NCBI GenBank assembly: GCA_037178675.1
Contig: JAYMGJ010000471.1
Location: 1-18,356 of the forward strand
Origin: Scleroderma bovista
Lineage: Eukaryota > Basidiomycota > Agaricomycetes > Boletales > Sclerodermataceae
Direction of reading: 5' to 3'
Length of the DNA: 18,356 nucleotides
The position numbers were made by a program, and so were the translations under genes. How positions within the stretch are numbered: position 1 is the first letter of the stretch; each line of letters begins with the position of its first letter. The notes beneath the pieces are model-generated. The model did not search any database and had not been told where the DNA came from. It saw only the letters and a program-made list of their open reading frames with translations. Positions 1 through 9,803 of the stretch are shown here, in pieces.

Positions 1-43
1 AACGTACTAGACTACTGAAACACCTGAATGATCGACGCATTGG

Positions 44-2923
44 TCATGACGAATAGACTCCCAGTGGATCATGCTGTACTTCACTCCGCAGAGTCGGTAT
101 TTGATCGCTCGTTGTCCCTCTTGCTGAAGACTGTGCTATCTTGCTGCCGTCTGATACCCTCTGAAAGGGGTTATTTGCAGAGACGCGGAGGGGGCCTCGC
201 TGGAAAATGTCTGACCGTGCTGACCCCTGCGAGGTGCCCCCAGGAGGCTGAGAACGACCGCCAAGCCCCGCTGATGAAGACGTAGTAGATTTCGGTGGTT
301 GAGGAGTCGCAGTTGTATATGAACGTTGGCCATTAGCCGACGATGAGAATGGAGGGCTCGGTGTAAATCGGCGACTCTCCCGTGGGGCTGAGGAAGGTAA
401 GCCACTGCCCGATCTAGTCGACCTTGCAGAGGTATTACTATTACCCCCACTGCCAGAACGTGTGTCTCGGCCAGTTGTGGACGACTCCCCGGGCGGGGGC
501 AGAGACTTCTCCCGAGCTTCCCATCTTTTCTTGAACTCTACTTCGCCCCATAACCGCCGTTCATCCACCTCCTCAACCTGTCCGCGCAAGACATCACGTA
601 TGTACGAGAGCGATTCTAGTGCTTGTTTCCTTTGTGCTTGGTAGGTTTCACTTGAGCTTTCTTGGACTAAGACATCCAACACCCATCCGGCAGCTTCCCC
701 AAGGTGCCTGTTCTGTCGGCGAAGCTCGGAAAGGTCACGAGCAGATTCTAGATCACTTCTGTGATCCCGGACATAACGTTCTTCCGGTGATTTATCATCA
801 AGAAGAGGGTATGCAGAGAAGGAACTTGTCGGAAATGGCGGACGAACAAGGGTAGAGGCCAAGTCAGGAAGGTTACGCTGGTTATCGTTTAGAATGGGGT
901 ACTGTCGATGTGTAGGCATAATTCTCACCTTGAGTTCAGATACGGCGTTCATGACCGTCTTATTGATCCCAAGGCTCTCCCCCCTATCAAGCAGTCCGCG
1001 TGCAAAAAGCTCAGGGAAGCTAAGCTGGGGCGAGAAGATTTGGCTCCCTGATATGCCTGGCGCCGAACTCTCTGAGGGGGTTATCAGAGGGGCCCTCTCT
1101 TGCTGGCGGGGCCTTCGTCTGGGTATTGGGGGGTCTGGGACCTCGAGTGGAATATTCAAAAAGTTCCGGTTTTCAATCATCAGTGTAGTCCCAGTAGCAG
1201 GATGAGGCGATATCTCTAGTGCAGTCGCGTGTCGAATGAGGAGAACGATATGGTGCGGAGCGCCCACCTCTGGTGATGGACATGCGGGATAACGAAGTAA
1301 ATATGTCAACTGTGTACTGTAATCAGACGGGATCACTAAAACCTGAGGTGAGTGTGAAGAACGAAAGGGTGGATAAATCTCACGTTTGGTCCGTATGCGA
1401 ATGAGCATTGCGACACAGAGCCACAGCACGAGATCTGAGGTTGGAGAAAAGCTTGCGAAGAGCCCATCCCATAACAGCATGGCTTCATCCATGGGGAATT
1501 CACGGGTAAACAGGAGTCGTAGCCACCGACTTTGGAGTATAACGACAAATTAACGCGAGGACAACGTGGCACGAAGAAGGCAACTTACAGCCCATACATC
1601 TGCGGTTCGACACCCGCATTCTGCATTGCCTCGTGCAACGCGGGGTCTACAGACTTGAGCAAAGTACCTTGAATACGGTTACACGCGTCGACGATGGGAG
1701 GGACATATGGTTTCAGGTTGACTGGTCCATGTGTCGTAGGTGAGGTAGGTTCACGCCACTCGTACCACAGAGAGATTTTATGCATCACTGCAGAAAAGAG
1801 TGCCCATGAATCCGCCGCTACCCATTTCCTAGAGCACAACTCCGGAAAGAGAGAGTCCGTGTCGGATACTTCATGGCCCTCTGGCACTGAATCGAAATCT
1901 AGAAGTGTGATCAGAAACCTTTGGCGGTGAAGACCAAGAAATAGACTTGGAAACGCGTTGAATCAGAACGATGACATACCTATCGCATAAAATAAAGGCG
2001 CCAGTAGTTCATGCATGCCTTGACGGTACCCAATGTCAGGATACATGACAGAATACAGAAACAACACATTCGTGAGCTGATGCTGCACCTCCTCGCCACG
2101 AAAGTATCCCATGTCCGGAAAGCTATAATGCTCCTCTGAGCAAGGGGCCCTAATCCCAGATACCACCCCGACTTACGTTCGCTCTACATCCTGTTGAATC
2201 GTCTTCCGAAGCTCCACAGCGGCGAACCACTCCTTCCACGGGTTCTAGGACTGGCATCAGTAAGTAGTAAGTAACGACATCGTTGTCAGCCCGTACTTCG
2301 TCATGCAGACTCAACGGATTATTCGTCTCCAAATTCAAAGGTGCCCGATTACTCCGCCTCGGCATCGTCAACCCCGGAACCACAAAACTCTCATCGTAGC
2401 TTCCATCAGGGGCACGCATCTTCTCGAGCAGCAGCTCGGAGAATTGTTTGCGCGACTCCCTCAGCATATCGATTGGCACGATCGGCACTTCATCAGGCGG
2501 ACGTGCGAGTGGCTCCAAGCATAGCAAAAGGAACATCTGGTAGTCAGTGCAACAATATGAGCATCCACACGAGATAGTCGAGTAATCTCTCGCCTTCCAT
2601 GCCAAGCTACGCCCCGGGACTCCAACAGCACCACTGTGGTTGTTCTTGAGGAGTCGGCCTTGGATGATCGCATCCCTGAGCTTGGAGAGGGTCAAGCCGC
2701 TGTGAAAGAGCTGCTCGTAGACGTCGCTATATTGTGATCAGCAAGAACCCCCAAGTAGAAATCTCGTTCCGGGCAAACTCGACCCACTATATGAGTTGTA
2801 CTGGCGGTCGCCCCCCGCGTTCGGCCATGACTTACGCCCCAGACAATAGCTTGGGCAACAGTGGCGGAGCTGATCAATCGATTATTTTGCAACTTGCTAA
2901 GCTAATCGAAAGCTTGTAGTCAT
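44..2923 (-). CDS. TBC1D5-like Rab GTPase-activating protein (TBC domain)
   Basis: Predicted Rab GAP; TBC1D5 relatives act on Rab7-type GTPases in endosome/retromer and autophagy traffic (family knowledge). Proposed exons, 5' to 3': 2923-2898, 2726-2594, 2536-2297, 2244-2177, 2122-1980, 1898-1589, 1529-1384, 1335-929, 877-44; all phases agree and give about 768 aa. The TBC domain spans roughly residues 35-370. Both catalytic fingers are visible: Arg155 in IQQDVERT and Gln190 in GYRQGMHELLAPL. Further family signatures are GRSLAWK, MDEAMLLWDGLFA and PSDYSTQLTYLLRYP. The C-terminal half (about residues 370-768) is Ser/Pro/Gly-rich and probably disordered, with a charged, possibly helical stretch near SPEERYVRDHRSDLESARDL. 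Exon 1 (MTTSFRLAY, joined to DVYEQLF) is the least certain part because it needs a GC donor. The ATG is only 158 bp downstream of the HSP70 stop codon, so its promoter must overlap the HSP70 3' region. Confidence 0.9.
2537..2593 (-). other. GC-AG intron in the TBC gene (57 nt)
   Basis: Between codons for GRSLAWK and MFLLLCLEP the DNA reads AAG|GCGAGA ... CTGACTACCAG|ATG. Removing 57 nt restores the continuous family sequence. No GT donor in the stretch gives an intron longer than about 33 nt. A CTGAC branch-like site lies just before the acceptor. The length is a multiple of three and holds no stop, so retention would insert 19 residues into the TBC domain. Confidence 0.75.
2727..2897 (-). 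other. Candidate first intron of the TBC gene with a GCAAGT donor
   Basis: The only ATG found that yields a sensible N-terminus (2923) is followed after 26 nt by a consensus GC donor, TTA|GCAAGT. The acceptor ATATAG|C at 2727 leads into DVYEQLFHSGLTLSKLRD. At 171 nt this would be the longest intron in the window. An alternative is a start inside this stretch (ATG at 2892) with a GTAAGT donor near 2833, but that gives a phase that skips YEQ. Confidence 0.4.
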
Positions 2924-3081
2924 GTACAACTTCACATTTGTCTCGACGAGAGAGCAACGAAATTCATTCTAAAATGTGCGAGGTGTAGCGTACAGACAGG
3001 CTCTGCGTGATTATTTAATGCAAGTACAAACTAACGATGCGAGAAATGAATGCAAGGCGAGAGGAAGGCATTATAAGTCCC

Positions 3082-5272
3082 TTAGTCGACCTCCTCGACG
3101 CTTGGGCCGTCCTCACTGGCACCGGGGAAGCCACCAGGAGCACCGCCGCCGCCAGGGAAACCGCCCGCACCACCAGGGAAGCCTCCTGCACCACCAGGGA
3201 AACCTCCTTCCCCACCAGCTGCGCCGTACAGTTTCTGCATGATGGGGTTGGCAACGCCCTCGAGCTCCTTCTGCTTGTCTTCGTACTCTTCCTTCGAAGC
3301 CTCCTGCGAGCTGTCGAGCCACGAGATGGTGTCATTGATGGCAGACTCGAGTTTCGACTTGTCAGCGGGGTCGAACTTGCTAGAAAGCTTCTCGTCGTTC
3401 AGCGAGTTACGGAGGTTGTATGCGTATGACTCGAGACCGTTCTTAGATTGGATACGAGCAGCAGCAGCATCGTCCTCGGCTGAAATGCAGTAGTATTAGA
3501 ACCTAAGAAGATCCACACAACGAAAATGCATACCCTTGTACTTCTCGGCTTCGGAAACCATGCGCTCGATCTCCTCTTTAGACAAGCGGCCCTTGTCGTT
3601 TGTAATTGTGATGCGGCTCGACTTGCCAGTAGTCTTATCTGAAGCCGAGACGTTCAAGATACCGTTGGCGTCAATGTCAAAGGTGACCTCAATTTGAGGA
3701 ACACCACGGGGTGCCGGGGGAATACCAGTAAGCTCGAACTTGCCGAGCAGGTTGTTGTCCTTCGTCCGTGCACGTTCACCCTCGTACACCTGGATCAAGA
3801 CACCAGGCTGGTTGTCCGAGTAAGTCGAGAAGATCTCAGACTTCTTCGTGGGGACGGTCGTGTTGCGCTTGATGAGAGCAGTCATCACACCACCAGCGGT
3901 CTCGATACCAAGCGAGAGAGGAGCAACGTCAAGGAGCAGAAGGTCCTGCGTCTTCTCTGAGGTGTCACCGGAAAGAATAGCAGCCTGGACGGCAGCACCG
4001 TATGCAACAGCCTCGTCAGGGTTAATGCTCTTGCAGGGCTCCTTGCCATTGAAGAAGTCGGAGACGAGCTTCTGGATACGGGGGATACGGGTGGAACCAC
4101 CGACCAAGACGATTTCGTGGACGTTACCCTTGTCGATCTTGGAGTCACGAAGGACCTTCTCGACAGGGTCGAGGGTGCTACGGAACAAGTCCTGGCAAAG
4201 CTCCTCGAAACGAGCACGGGTGAGGGAGGTGTAGAAATCGATACCCTCGAAGAGGGAATCGATCTCAACGGAAGTCTGGGTGGCGGACGAAAGGGTACGC
4301 TTGGCACGCTCGCAAGCGGTACGGAGACGACGAAGTGCACGGGCGTTGGACGAGAGATCCTTCTTGTGCTTGCGCTTGAACTCCTGAACGAAGTGGTTGA
4401 CGAGACGGTTGTCAAAGTCCTCACCACCCAAGTGAGTATCACCAGCGGTGGCCTTGACTTCGAAGATTCCCTCCTCGATCGTCAGAAGGGAGACATCGAA
4501 AGTTCCCCCTCCGAGATCGAAGATGAGGACGTTGCGCTCACCAGAAACTTTTTTGTCGAGGCCGTATGCGATAGCAGCAGCGGTGGGCTCGTTAATGATA
4601 CGGAGCACGTTCAAACCCGAGATGACACCGGCATCCTTGGTGGCCTGTCGCTGCGAGTCGTTGAAGTACGCAGGGACAGTAACAACAGCGTTTGTAACGG
4701 TATATCCGAGATACGCCTCAGCAATCTCCTTCATTTTGGTCAGGACCATGGATGAGATCTCTTCGGGGGTCTGGAAAAGTTGATAAGATAAATGATTCCA
4801 TACAGTACGACTTGTAAAATACTAACGAATTCCTTTGTCTCGCCACGGTACTGGACCTGGATGTAGGGCTTTCCGGTCTTGTTGACAACCTTGAAGGGGA
4901 AGTGCTTGAGATCAGCCTGCACTTCGGCGTCATCGAACTTGCGGCCGATGAGACGCTTGGCGTCGAAGACTCTAAATACACGAAATCAATATCCAATATA
5001 ACAACAAATGTAAAATAAAGAAATGCACTTACGTGTTGTGGGGGTTCATGGCAACTTGGTTCTTTGCGGCATCACCGATGAGACGCTCATTTTCGAGGAA
5101 GGCGACATAGGAGGGTGTCGTGCGATTACCCTGGTCGTTGGCGATGATCTCAACACGATCGTTTTGCCAAACACCGACGCAGCTGGAGAGAGACGATCAG
5201 ATCAAATGAAGGCGCTCTGATCAGCACTTACGAGTAGGTCGTGCCCAGATCGATACCAACAGCTTTTGCCAT
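3082..5272 (-). CDS. Cytosolic heat-shock protein 70 (SSA/HSPA type)
   Basis: ATP-dependent chaperone of cytosol and nucleus, working with J-proteins and nucleotide-exchange factors. Exons: 5272-5232, 5182-5033, 4971-4827, 4770-3534, 3479-3082; phases agree and give about 656 aa, normal for the family. Visible signatures: [14 protein letters not shown] at the start, [14 protein letters not shown] near residue 195, [16 protein letters not shown] near 332, and the substrate-binding segment [15 protein letters not shown] helical lid is followed by a Gly/Phe/Pro tail with GGFPGGA repeats and the terminal VEEVD. The EEVD tail is the TPR-co-chaperone docking motif that marks the cytosolic class; there is no signal peptide, mitochondrial presequence or HDEL. 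Three of the four introns interrupt the first third of the gene. Heat-shock elements and a TATA box lie upstream. Long open frames opposite exon 4 are shadows of its codon usage. Confidence 0.98.
3118..3207 (-). repeat. GGFPGGA-type repeat in the HSP70 C-terminal tail
   Basis: Reading on the minus strand, GGFPGGA occurs three times in near-tandem, the third with Gly instead of the final Ala, and a GGFPGA variant follows, just before the [12 protein letters not shown] end. Such Gly/Phe/Pro spacers before EEVD are typical of cytosolic HSP70s and form a flexible linker. The DNA copies differ at synonymous positions, so this is an old expansion rather than a recent slippage tract. Confidence 0.9.
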
Positions 5273-5306
5273 CTCTAATTAGGGGGAGATTTTTGGATAG
5301 TCGTAA

Positions 5307-5355
5307 CTGAGAGTGAGCGTAAGCTTGTTATCCTCGAAGACGATCCGAAACTTAC
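5307..5355 (-). other. Candidate 5'-UTR (leader) intron of HSP70
   Basis: Upstream of the HSP70 ATG the minus strand carries CTC|GTAAGT at 5355 and CTCTCAG at 5307, preceded by CTTAC/CTCAC branch-like sequence. The 49-nt size matches the coding introns. An alternative acceptor lies just before the ATG (ATTAG near 5275). It lies about 50 nt downstream of the TATA box. Confidence 0.45.
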
Positions 5356-5404
5356 GAGTGCGAGAGACAGTAGTAACGAAGAGAGCAGCGTCTGTGGAGA
5401 ATGG

Positions 5405-5411
5405 TTTTATA
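5405..5411 (-). promoter_or_regulatory. TATA box of HSP70
   Basis: The minus strand reads TATAAAA here, 133 nt upstream of the ATG and about 20 nt downstream of the heat-shock-element cluster. That is the order expected for an inducible HSP70 promoter. Confidence 0.7.
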
Positions 5412-5431
5412 TTGTCTGATATTCCGCGGCG

Positions 5432-5466
5432 TTCCAGGACGTTCTTCGGACTTTTCTAGAGGATTC
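5432..5466 (-). promoter_or_regulatory. Heat-shock-element cluster upstream of HSP70
   Basis: On the plus strand, three alternating units with 5-bp spacing, TTC-cA-GGA-cg-TTC, occupy 5432-5444. Four more, GAC-tt-TTC-ta-GAG-ga-TTC, occupy 5449-5466. Perfect TTC units are kept while the GAA partners carry one mismatch each. HSF1 trimers bind arrays of nTTCnnGAAn of this kind (family knowledge). The position just upstream of the TATA box supports the call. Confidence 0.7.
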
Positions 5467-5808
5467 TTCCTTGACGTAGTATGATTAGATAATATAACAT
5501 ACCTTTCTGGGTATTTCTCCGCAGCACAGTCCAAAGTATAAGAAGTGGTAAGTTCGCAGCTATTGCCGTGTCCAAAATATATCATGCGCATGCGCATTCA
5601 TGAAGATACAAGCTCCACGATAGGAAGAAAAGGAAAGAAGACAAGACACAGTTTGAGAATGTACTTGGAGCGTGTAGAGACAGGACTCAGGCAGCGCAGA
5701 GTACAATTATAGCGGTAAAGGAGGTCATCAGTCATGAATGTCGTAGAATATATCCTCTGCAGTTTCCAACAACCACACCTAGAATAAACAAGCAACACCA
5801 ATGAGAGA

Positions 5809-8300
5809 CTACGCTCCATTGGCACGCGTTCCCAATCCCAGTGTATCATCCAGACTCCGATGTGCTTGTAAATCACGTATGACTGACGGGTCCACTAAGT
5901 CGCAACCATAAGCACTTGTCTAGACATCGTCGAATACGTGAGCTTACCTGGCAGGACGCTTTTCCTCCGAACATGAGGACTACCCTGTGACGTGGGGGAA
6001 TGGTCGCCCCCAACTTGGTACTCACGCTGATAGTCAAAAACAATTATGTAAGTCTAGAACAAAATACGACATAGATAGTCCACGTACGTCCAAACCAGGG
6101 TCCGCCATCGGCACCCTTTCGATTCCACTTTCATCCAATTGTCCCGACATATCGGCTTCAATCGATATAGAACTCAATATCATCGATAACTGCATGATAT
6201 CCGCGTCATCACTAGTTGGAGGTGGTGGATGCTCTCGTTGAACTTCATGGTAACCAGGTGGCATATTCCCTCTGGTGTTTTGCATTGCCCTCTGGCGGAT
6301 TTTCTCCCAATCATCGTATCGCTCAACTGCATGTTGCTGCTCGCTGAAACAAGCCTCAGTGGGTCAAGGGTATAGGGAAAAAATAAATCGACATACGCAG
6401 TTTTACGTTGCTTATACTGCTGCAATGTTTCATCGAACAATTCCGGATTCATGTCCATGAACATTTTCAGGGCATTGTATACCATCCCATGTATCGTCCT
6501 TTAAGCTGGGTAAATCACACTGATCAACCACACGAGAGAAACTCACCGATTCCAGTGCGATTTGGAATTATTATACAAAGCTGGGAACACAATCGGGAAA
6601 ACATTGTGTAGGTTGTCGCTCATCAGATTGACGACATATTCATTGTTCCAATACAATAGGGCCCGCTCAGCCACCTGGAAATGTTGGCTGTTGATGCACC
6701 GCGCGAGTTGCGTGAACAGGGGAAGTTGAATCTTCTGGAATTCTGCAGGATCGGTGACATCCAAGACTTCTTCCAGTTCATTGAGGAACATCACTTCCTT
6801 CGGGGAGTTTACCTTAGGCCAGTACTTGAGCAACCCCATCATCACTTCCTCGGCCAAGGACGGATCCTTCTCCAGGAACTGGACGACGCAGTAGGCAAGT
6901 TGGGGGTGATAAAGGGATAAGCACTTGACCTTGTGAAGCGGCATGAGGACACGGGTCAAGAAGATCTTGTGTTCTTCCTTTAGGGGCAAAGCAAAACCGT
7001 TAATAATCGAACCCAAGATCTCTAGCAGCTCCGCGATGCCGTTGTGTCGTTCCGACTCATAGATAAAGTGGTAGAATACATTGTTTATCGATCGCCGGAT
7101 GAAGGCACGAAGGTTAAGGAACTTGCCATAAATGCGATGTAACATGGTCTTGAGGAAGTCGCGTTCTCTTGGATCTTCCGAGTCAAATAGTTCCAGCAAA
7201 TTGAGTACGAACGATTGGTCTATATACCGCTTGGCCAGGTTCGTGTTGAAGTCAGGACTTTCGATAAAGCGGAGGAAGAATTCGTAAACAATTTGCAGAT
7301 GGGGCCATGCGAGCTCGAGGACAGGTTCATCTTCCTCAGGATCGAAAGCATCTCCCGTAGGATTCACGGGAGGGGGTATAGAACGGAAGAGATTGACGGC
7401 AAACTGGTATACTGTAAGTTTATCTCACTGTAAGGACTATATTTGGCCTACCATGTTGACAACGTCGGGGTATATGTTTTCGGTAACCACACCGCGTTGA
7501 ATGGTGATGTACTCGAGCATTTCGTGTAGCGTCTGAGCTTTGATCTGTTTACCTCTAAGCTCCGAACTGGCATCGTTGAAGTCGAATAATACGCGACATT
7601 GATTGAGTTTCTTGACAAATAGCTGTGACCTCTCGGATGGTGGGACCTCTGATCAGGTGGAATCAAAAAGTGTGGCCGACGGTGAGGGAAGGGTACAGAC
7701 CGTTGAAGGAGGCAAGCATTTCGATTTCGGCCTTTTCTGTCACAACGAAACGGCTGCTTCGTTGCTTACGCGGTGGCTTACCGACAATAGGGATCGTATC
7801 TCGCGGACCAGGACGGTGTCGGTTAAACGTGTTTGGGCGTTGGGGGACGGGATTTCCGTCTAACCCGATCGACGGTCTTTCCGCATACTGAACTGATCGT
7901 GCGGCTGGTTCAGGCGCCGGGTCTGAACTCACTACCACGATCGGTGGAACGGGAGACGAGCTGCCAGGAGTGTATCTCCAATCAGGAGTAGAAGATCCAG
8001 GACTCGGGGAGGAGCGGTTTGATAAAGACTGCGTCTGGGAATGAAGAGAGTGATTGCTTGTGTTGTTAACTGATGCTCCAGGGAGACCCTGCGCGGCAGG
8101 GACAGGTTGGGGCAACGGCTTCGTGGTGTTCGGAGGGGGAGGAGGAGGGACTGCTGCTGGAACAGCTAGGGGTTTTGTTTCCTTATTCTTTGACGACGAA
8201 TCCTGCGAACTCTTCCTGGTGAGCTGGACATGAAAAGTCAGGCTGCAGTGCAAGGAACAGATGGAAGAGAACCGACAAATGACTTCTTGAGACCTTTCAT
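5809..8300 (-). CDS. PP2A regulatory subunit B, B56 family (Rts1/Par1-like)
   Basis: Regulatory B' subunit that targets the PP2A core enzyme to substrates; fungal Rts1/Par1 act in cell-cycle, septation and stress control. Exons: 8300-8277, 8223-7701, 7648-7452, 7403-6547, 6498-6397, 6343-6088, 6026-5948, 5894-5809; phases agree and give about 707 aa. The N-terminal 180 residues are low-complexity Pro/Ser/Asn (including a run of seven prolines) with basic patches. The HEAT-like B56 core runs from about residue 184 to 570, with hallmark blocks such as [74 protein letters not shown] and [19 protein letters not shown]. The C-terminus carries [20 protein letters not shown], including an RRxS basophilic-kinase-type site. 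Start ATG 8300 opens a 24-nt exon (MKGLKKSF), typical of fungal members. The first donor (GTCGGT) is weak but restores frame and has a CTGAC branch-like site. Confidence 0.96.
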
Positions 8301-9803
8301 TATTGTACGTGGTCGGCAGAGCTGTTGTCTGCACGACCGGTCAAACTGGCCAGACTGATGTTTCAGAGATCGTCGTGTATGCAATCTTTTTCTTGTCTTC
8401 GGGATCGATGGTCGTCGCTGCCGTGACCCAACGTCACACAATGTAACGGTCACACTCCAACGTTCAACTCTTGGTTAATCAGGTGAATGCAAGTTCACAA
8501 ACTATCCTGCCAGTGGTGGATCGTTGCCGTTTGTCGCAGTAATGTGCTTTCAAAGAGGTGAAAATATCTTAAATATTGACTATAGTCGCTGTAAAGAGGG
8601 TACCTTCTGATTCATCAACTTTCGCCACCACGAGGCCGTTATGGAGAATTGCCTTCCATTCATCGATGGCGACAACGGGGGTTATTCAAGCCCTCCAAAT
8701 CGTGTTCGAAGGATTCGCGTCCCTCAGAGCCCTGTAAACCCTTCCGCAACGGAGGAGCGGTAGATCCGTGAACCCGGATGCAACAGGTGGTATTGGGTGG
8801 AAAACCATTGCTGTCAATGCAGTTGTCGTACCTGGCCCACGACATCAAAAATTTAGCGTAGAAACGATCAAACGAGACCATTAGTGCGTGAGGCCAGTAA
8901 AAATCAGTCTCCAGTAAGTCCCACATGAATCCTCTAGGGAAGGATCCACATGCTTTAGTGAGTCCAGTTCTATGCCGCAGAACCAGAAAAGTCGGCACAT
9001 GGGCCTGGGACGAACCCCAGGATGCGTAGGGTACTATAGCACATGGCAAGTCCTCGCAGATTTAGAATCGAAATTCCTAGTAAACATTGGCAACAAATTC
9101 CACCGTCAAGATGGGTAGCGGGAAGAAAAAGGAAGGCCGATGTCATGAATTCTTGGGAGGCGTGGGTGCAAGTAATGCAAGGACGGCAAGTGAGCGTTGC
9201 TGAATGGATGTACCGTACCTACTTGCAACTTCAATCTTCCATCCGAGTGTACCACCGTTGGCATGATTGGTGGTGGTTGTATGTTCGCAGAGAGCGTCTA
9301 CCTGGTCAAGCCAACAACAGTAACCAGACAACAAAGTCAGCTCATTGTGCATGCCAAAGACCACTAGGCTCGCTCAAGTGTAACTAGAATCAAGTCCCTC
9401 CAGTGGTGGCGCAACTTGATGAACAGACGCTTGAGACAACATCATCTGGATGGACAGCACGGGCAAAGAGCTCTTGTGACAGTCCCCCAAGTGAGTATTT
9501 CAGCCCACCTTGGTCCTTGGGTCTTGAGTCTCACCAGCCTGTACATAGTGGAAGACTATAATACCTTTTTGCGGCGCCCGGGAAACGAGTGATAGGGGTG
9601 TCTCTTCCACAAAAAGGCAAGCAACTCACCGAGTACAACTCACACCCAGCACTCTCCCAGAACTCAAGGTATCTGTGCTTTATGGACGTAGAAACACGGC
9701 TGTACTGCTCTGCTGGTCCTTCCAATGACGCTGGTGACCTGCTAACAGCCTTGTCTCGGCGTGTGACCTCGCCTTTCACTGCATTTCCTTATCCAGACAT
9801 AGT
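8301..9803. other. 1.5-kb gap upstream of the B56 gene and of the Pro-rich gene
   Basis: This is the divergent 5' interval of the minus-strand B56 gene and the plus-strand gene starting at 9804, so it should contain both promoters. I see no recognisable domain, tRNA, terminal-repeat element or tandem repeat. The best open frames are 9043-9387 (+, ATG start, 114 codons, unusually Trp/Arg-rich) and 8660-9049 (-, no ATG at its start). Neither continues across plausible splice sites into anything familiar. The gap is much longer than the others in this window, so a poorly conserved gene or ncRNA cannot be excluded. Confidence 0.5.

Larger units (their letters stand above)
5273..5808. other. Intergenic: HSP70 promoter/leader and 3' end of the B56 gene
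   Basis: 536 bp between the HSP70 ATG and the B56 stop. It holds the leader intron candidate, TATA box and heat-shock elements described separately. A 14-bp perfect palindrome ATGCGCATGCGCAT sits at 5584-5597. No convincing coding sequence or RNA gene is seen; short open frames here have no recognisable content. Confidence 0.7.

Noticed and set aside
3885..4442. Ser/Arg/Pro-rich 185-codon frame on the minus strand within HSP70
   Set aside because: It is the +1/+2 shadow of the HSP70 exon 4 reading frame; its composition follows from the sense codons.
8660..9049. 129-codon minus-strand frame in the 1.5-kb gap
   Set aside because: It opens at TTG rather than ATG, has no recognisable motif, and no plausible splice partners were found.
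9111..9203. Short plus-strand frame beginning MGSGKKKEG
   Set aside because: A basic MGSGKKK start looks gene-like, but the frame ends after about 30 codons and no downstream exon could be joined with confidence.
9043..9387. 114-codon plus-strand frame with many Trp and Arg residues
   Set aside because: It has an ATG but no family resemblance, and the composition looks like chance reading. It is kept only as a question in the gap finding.
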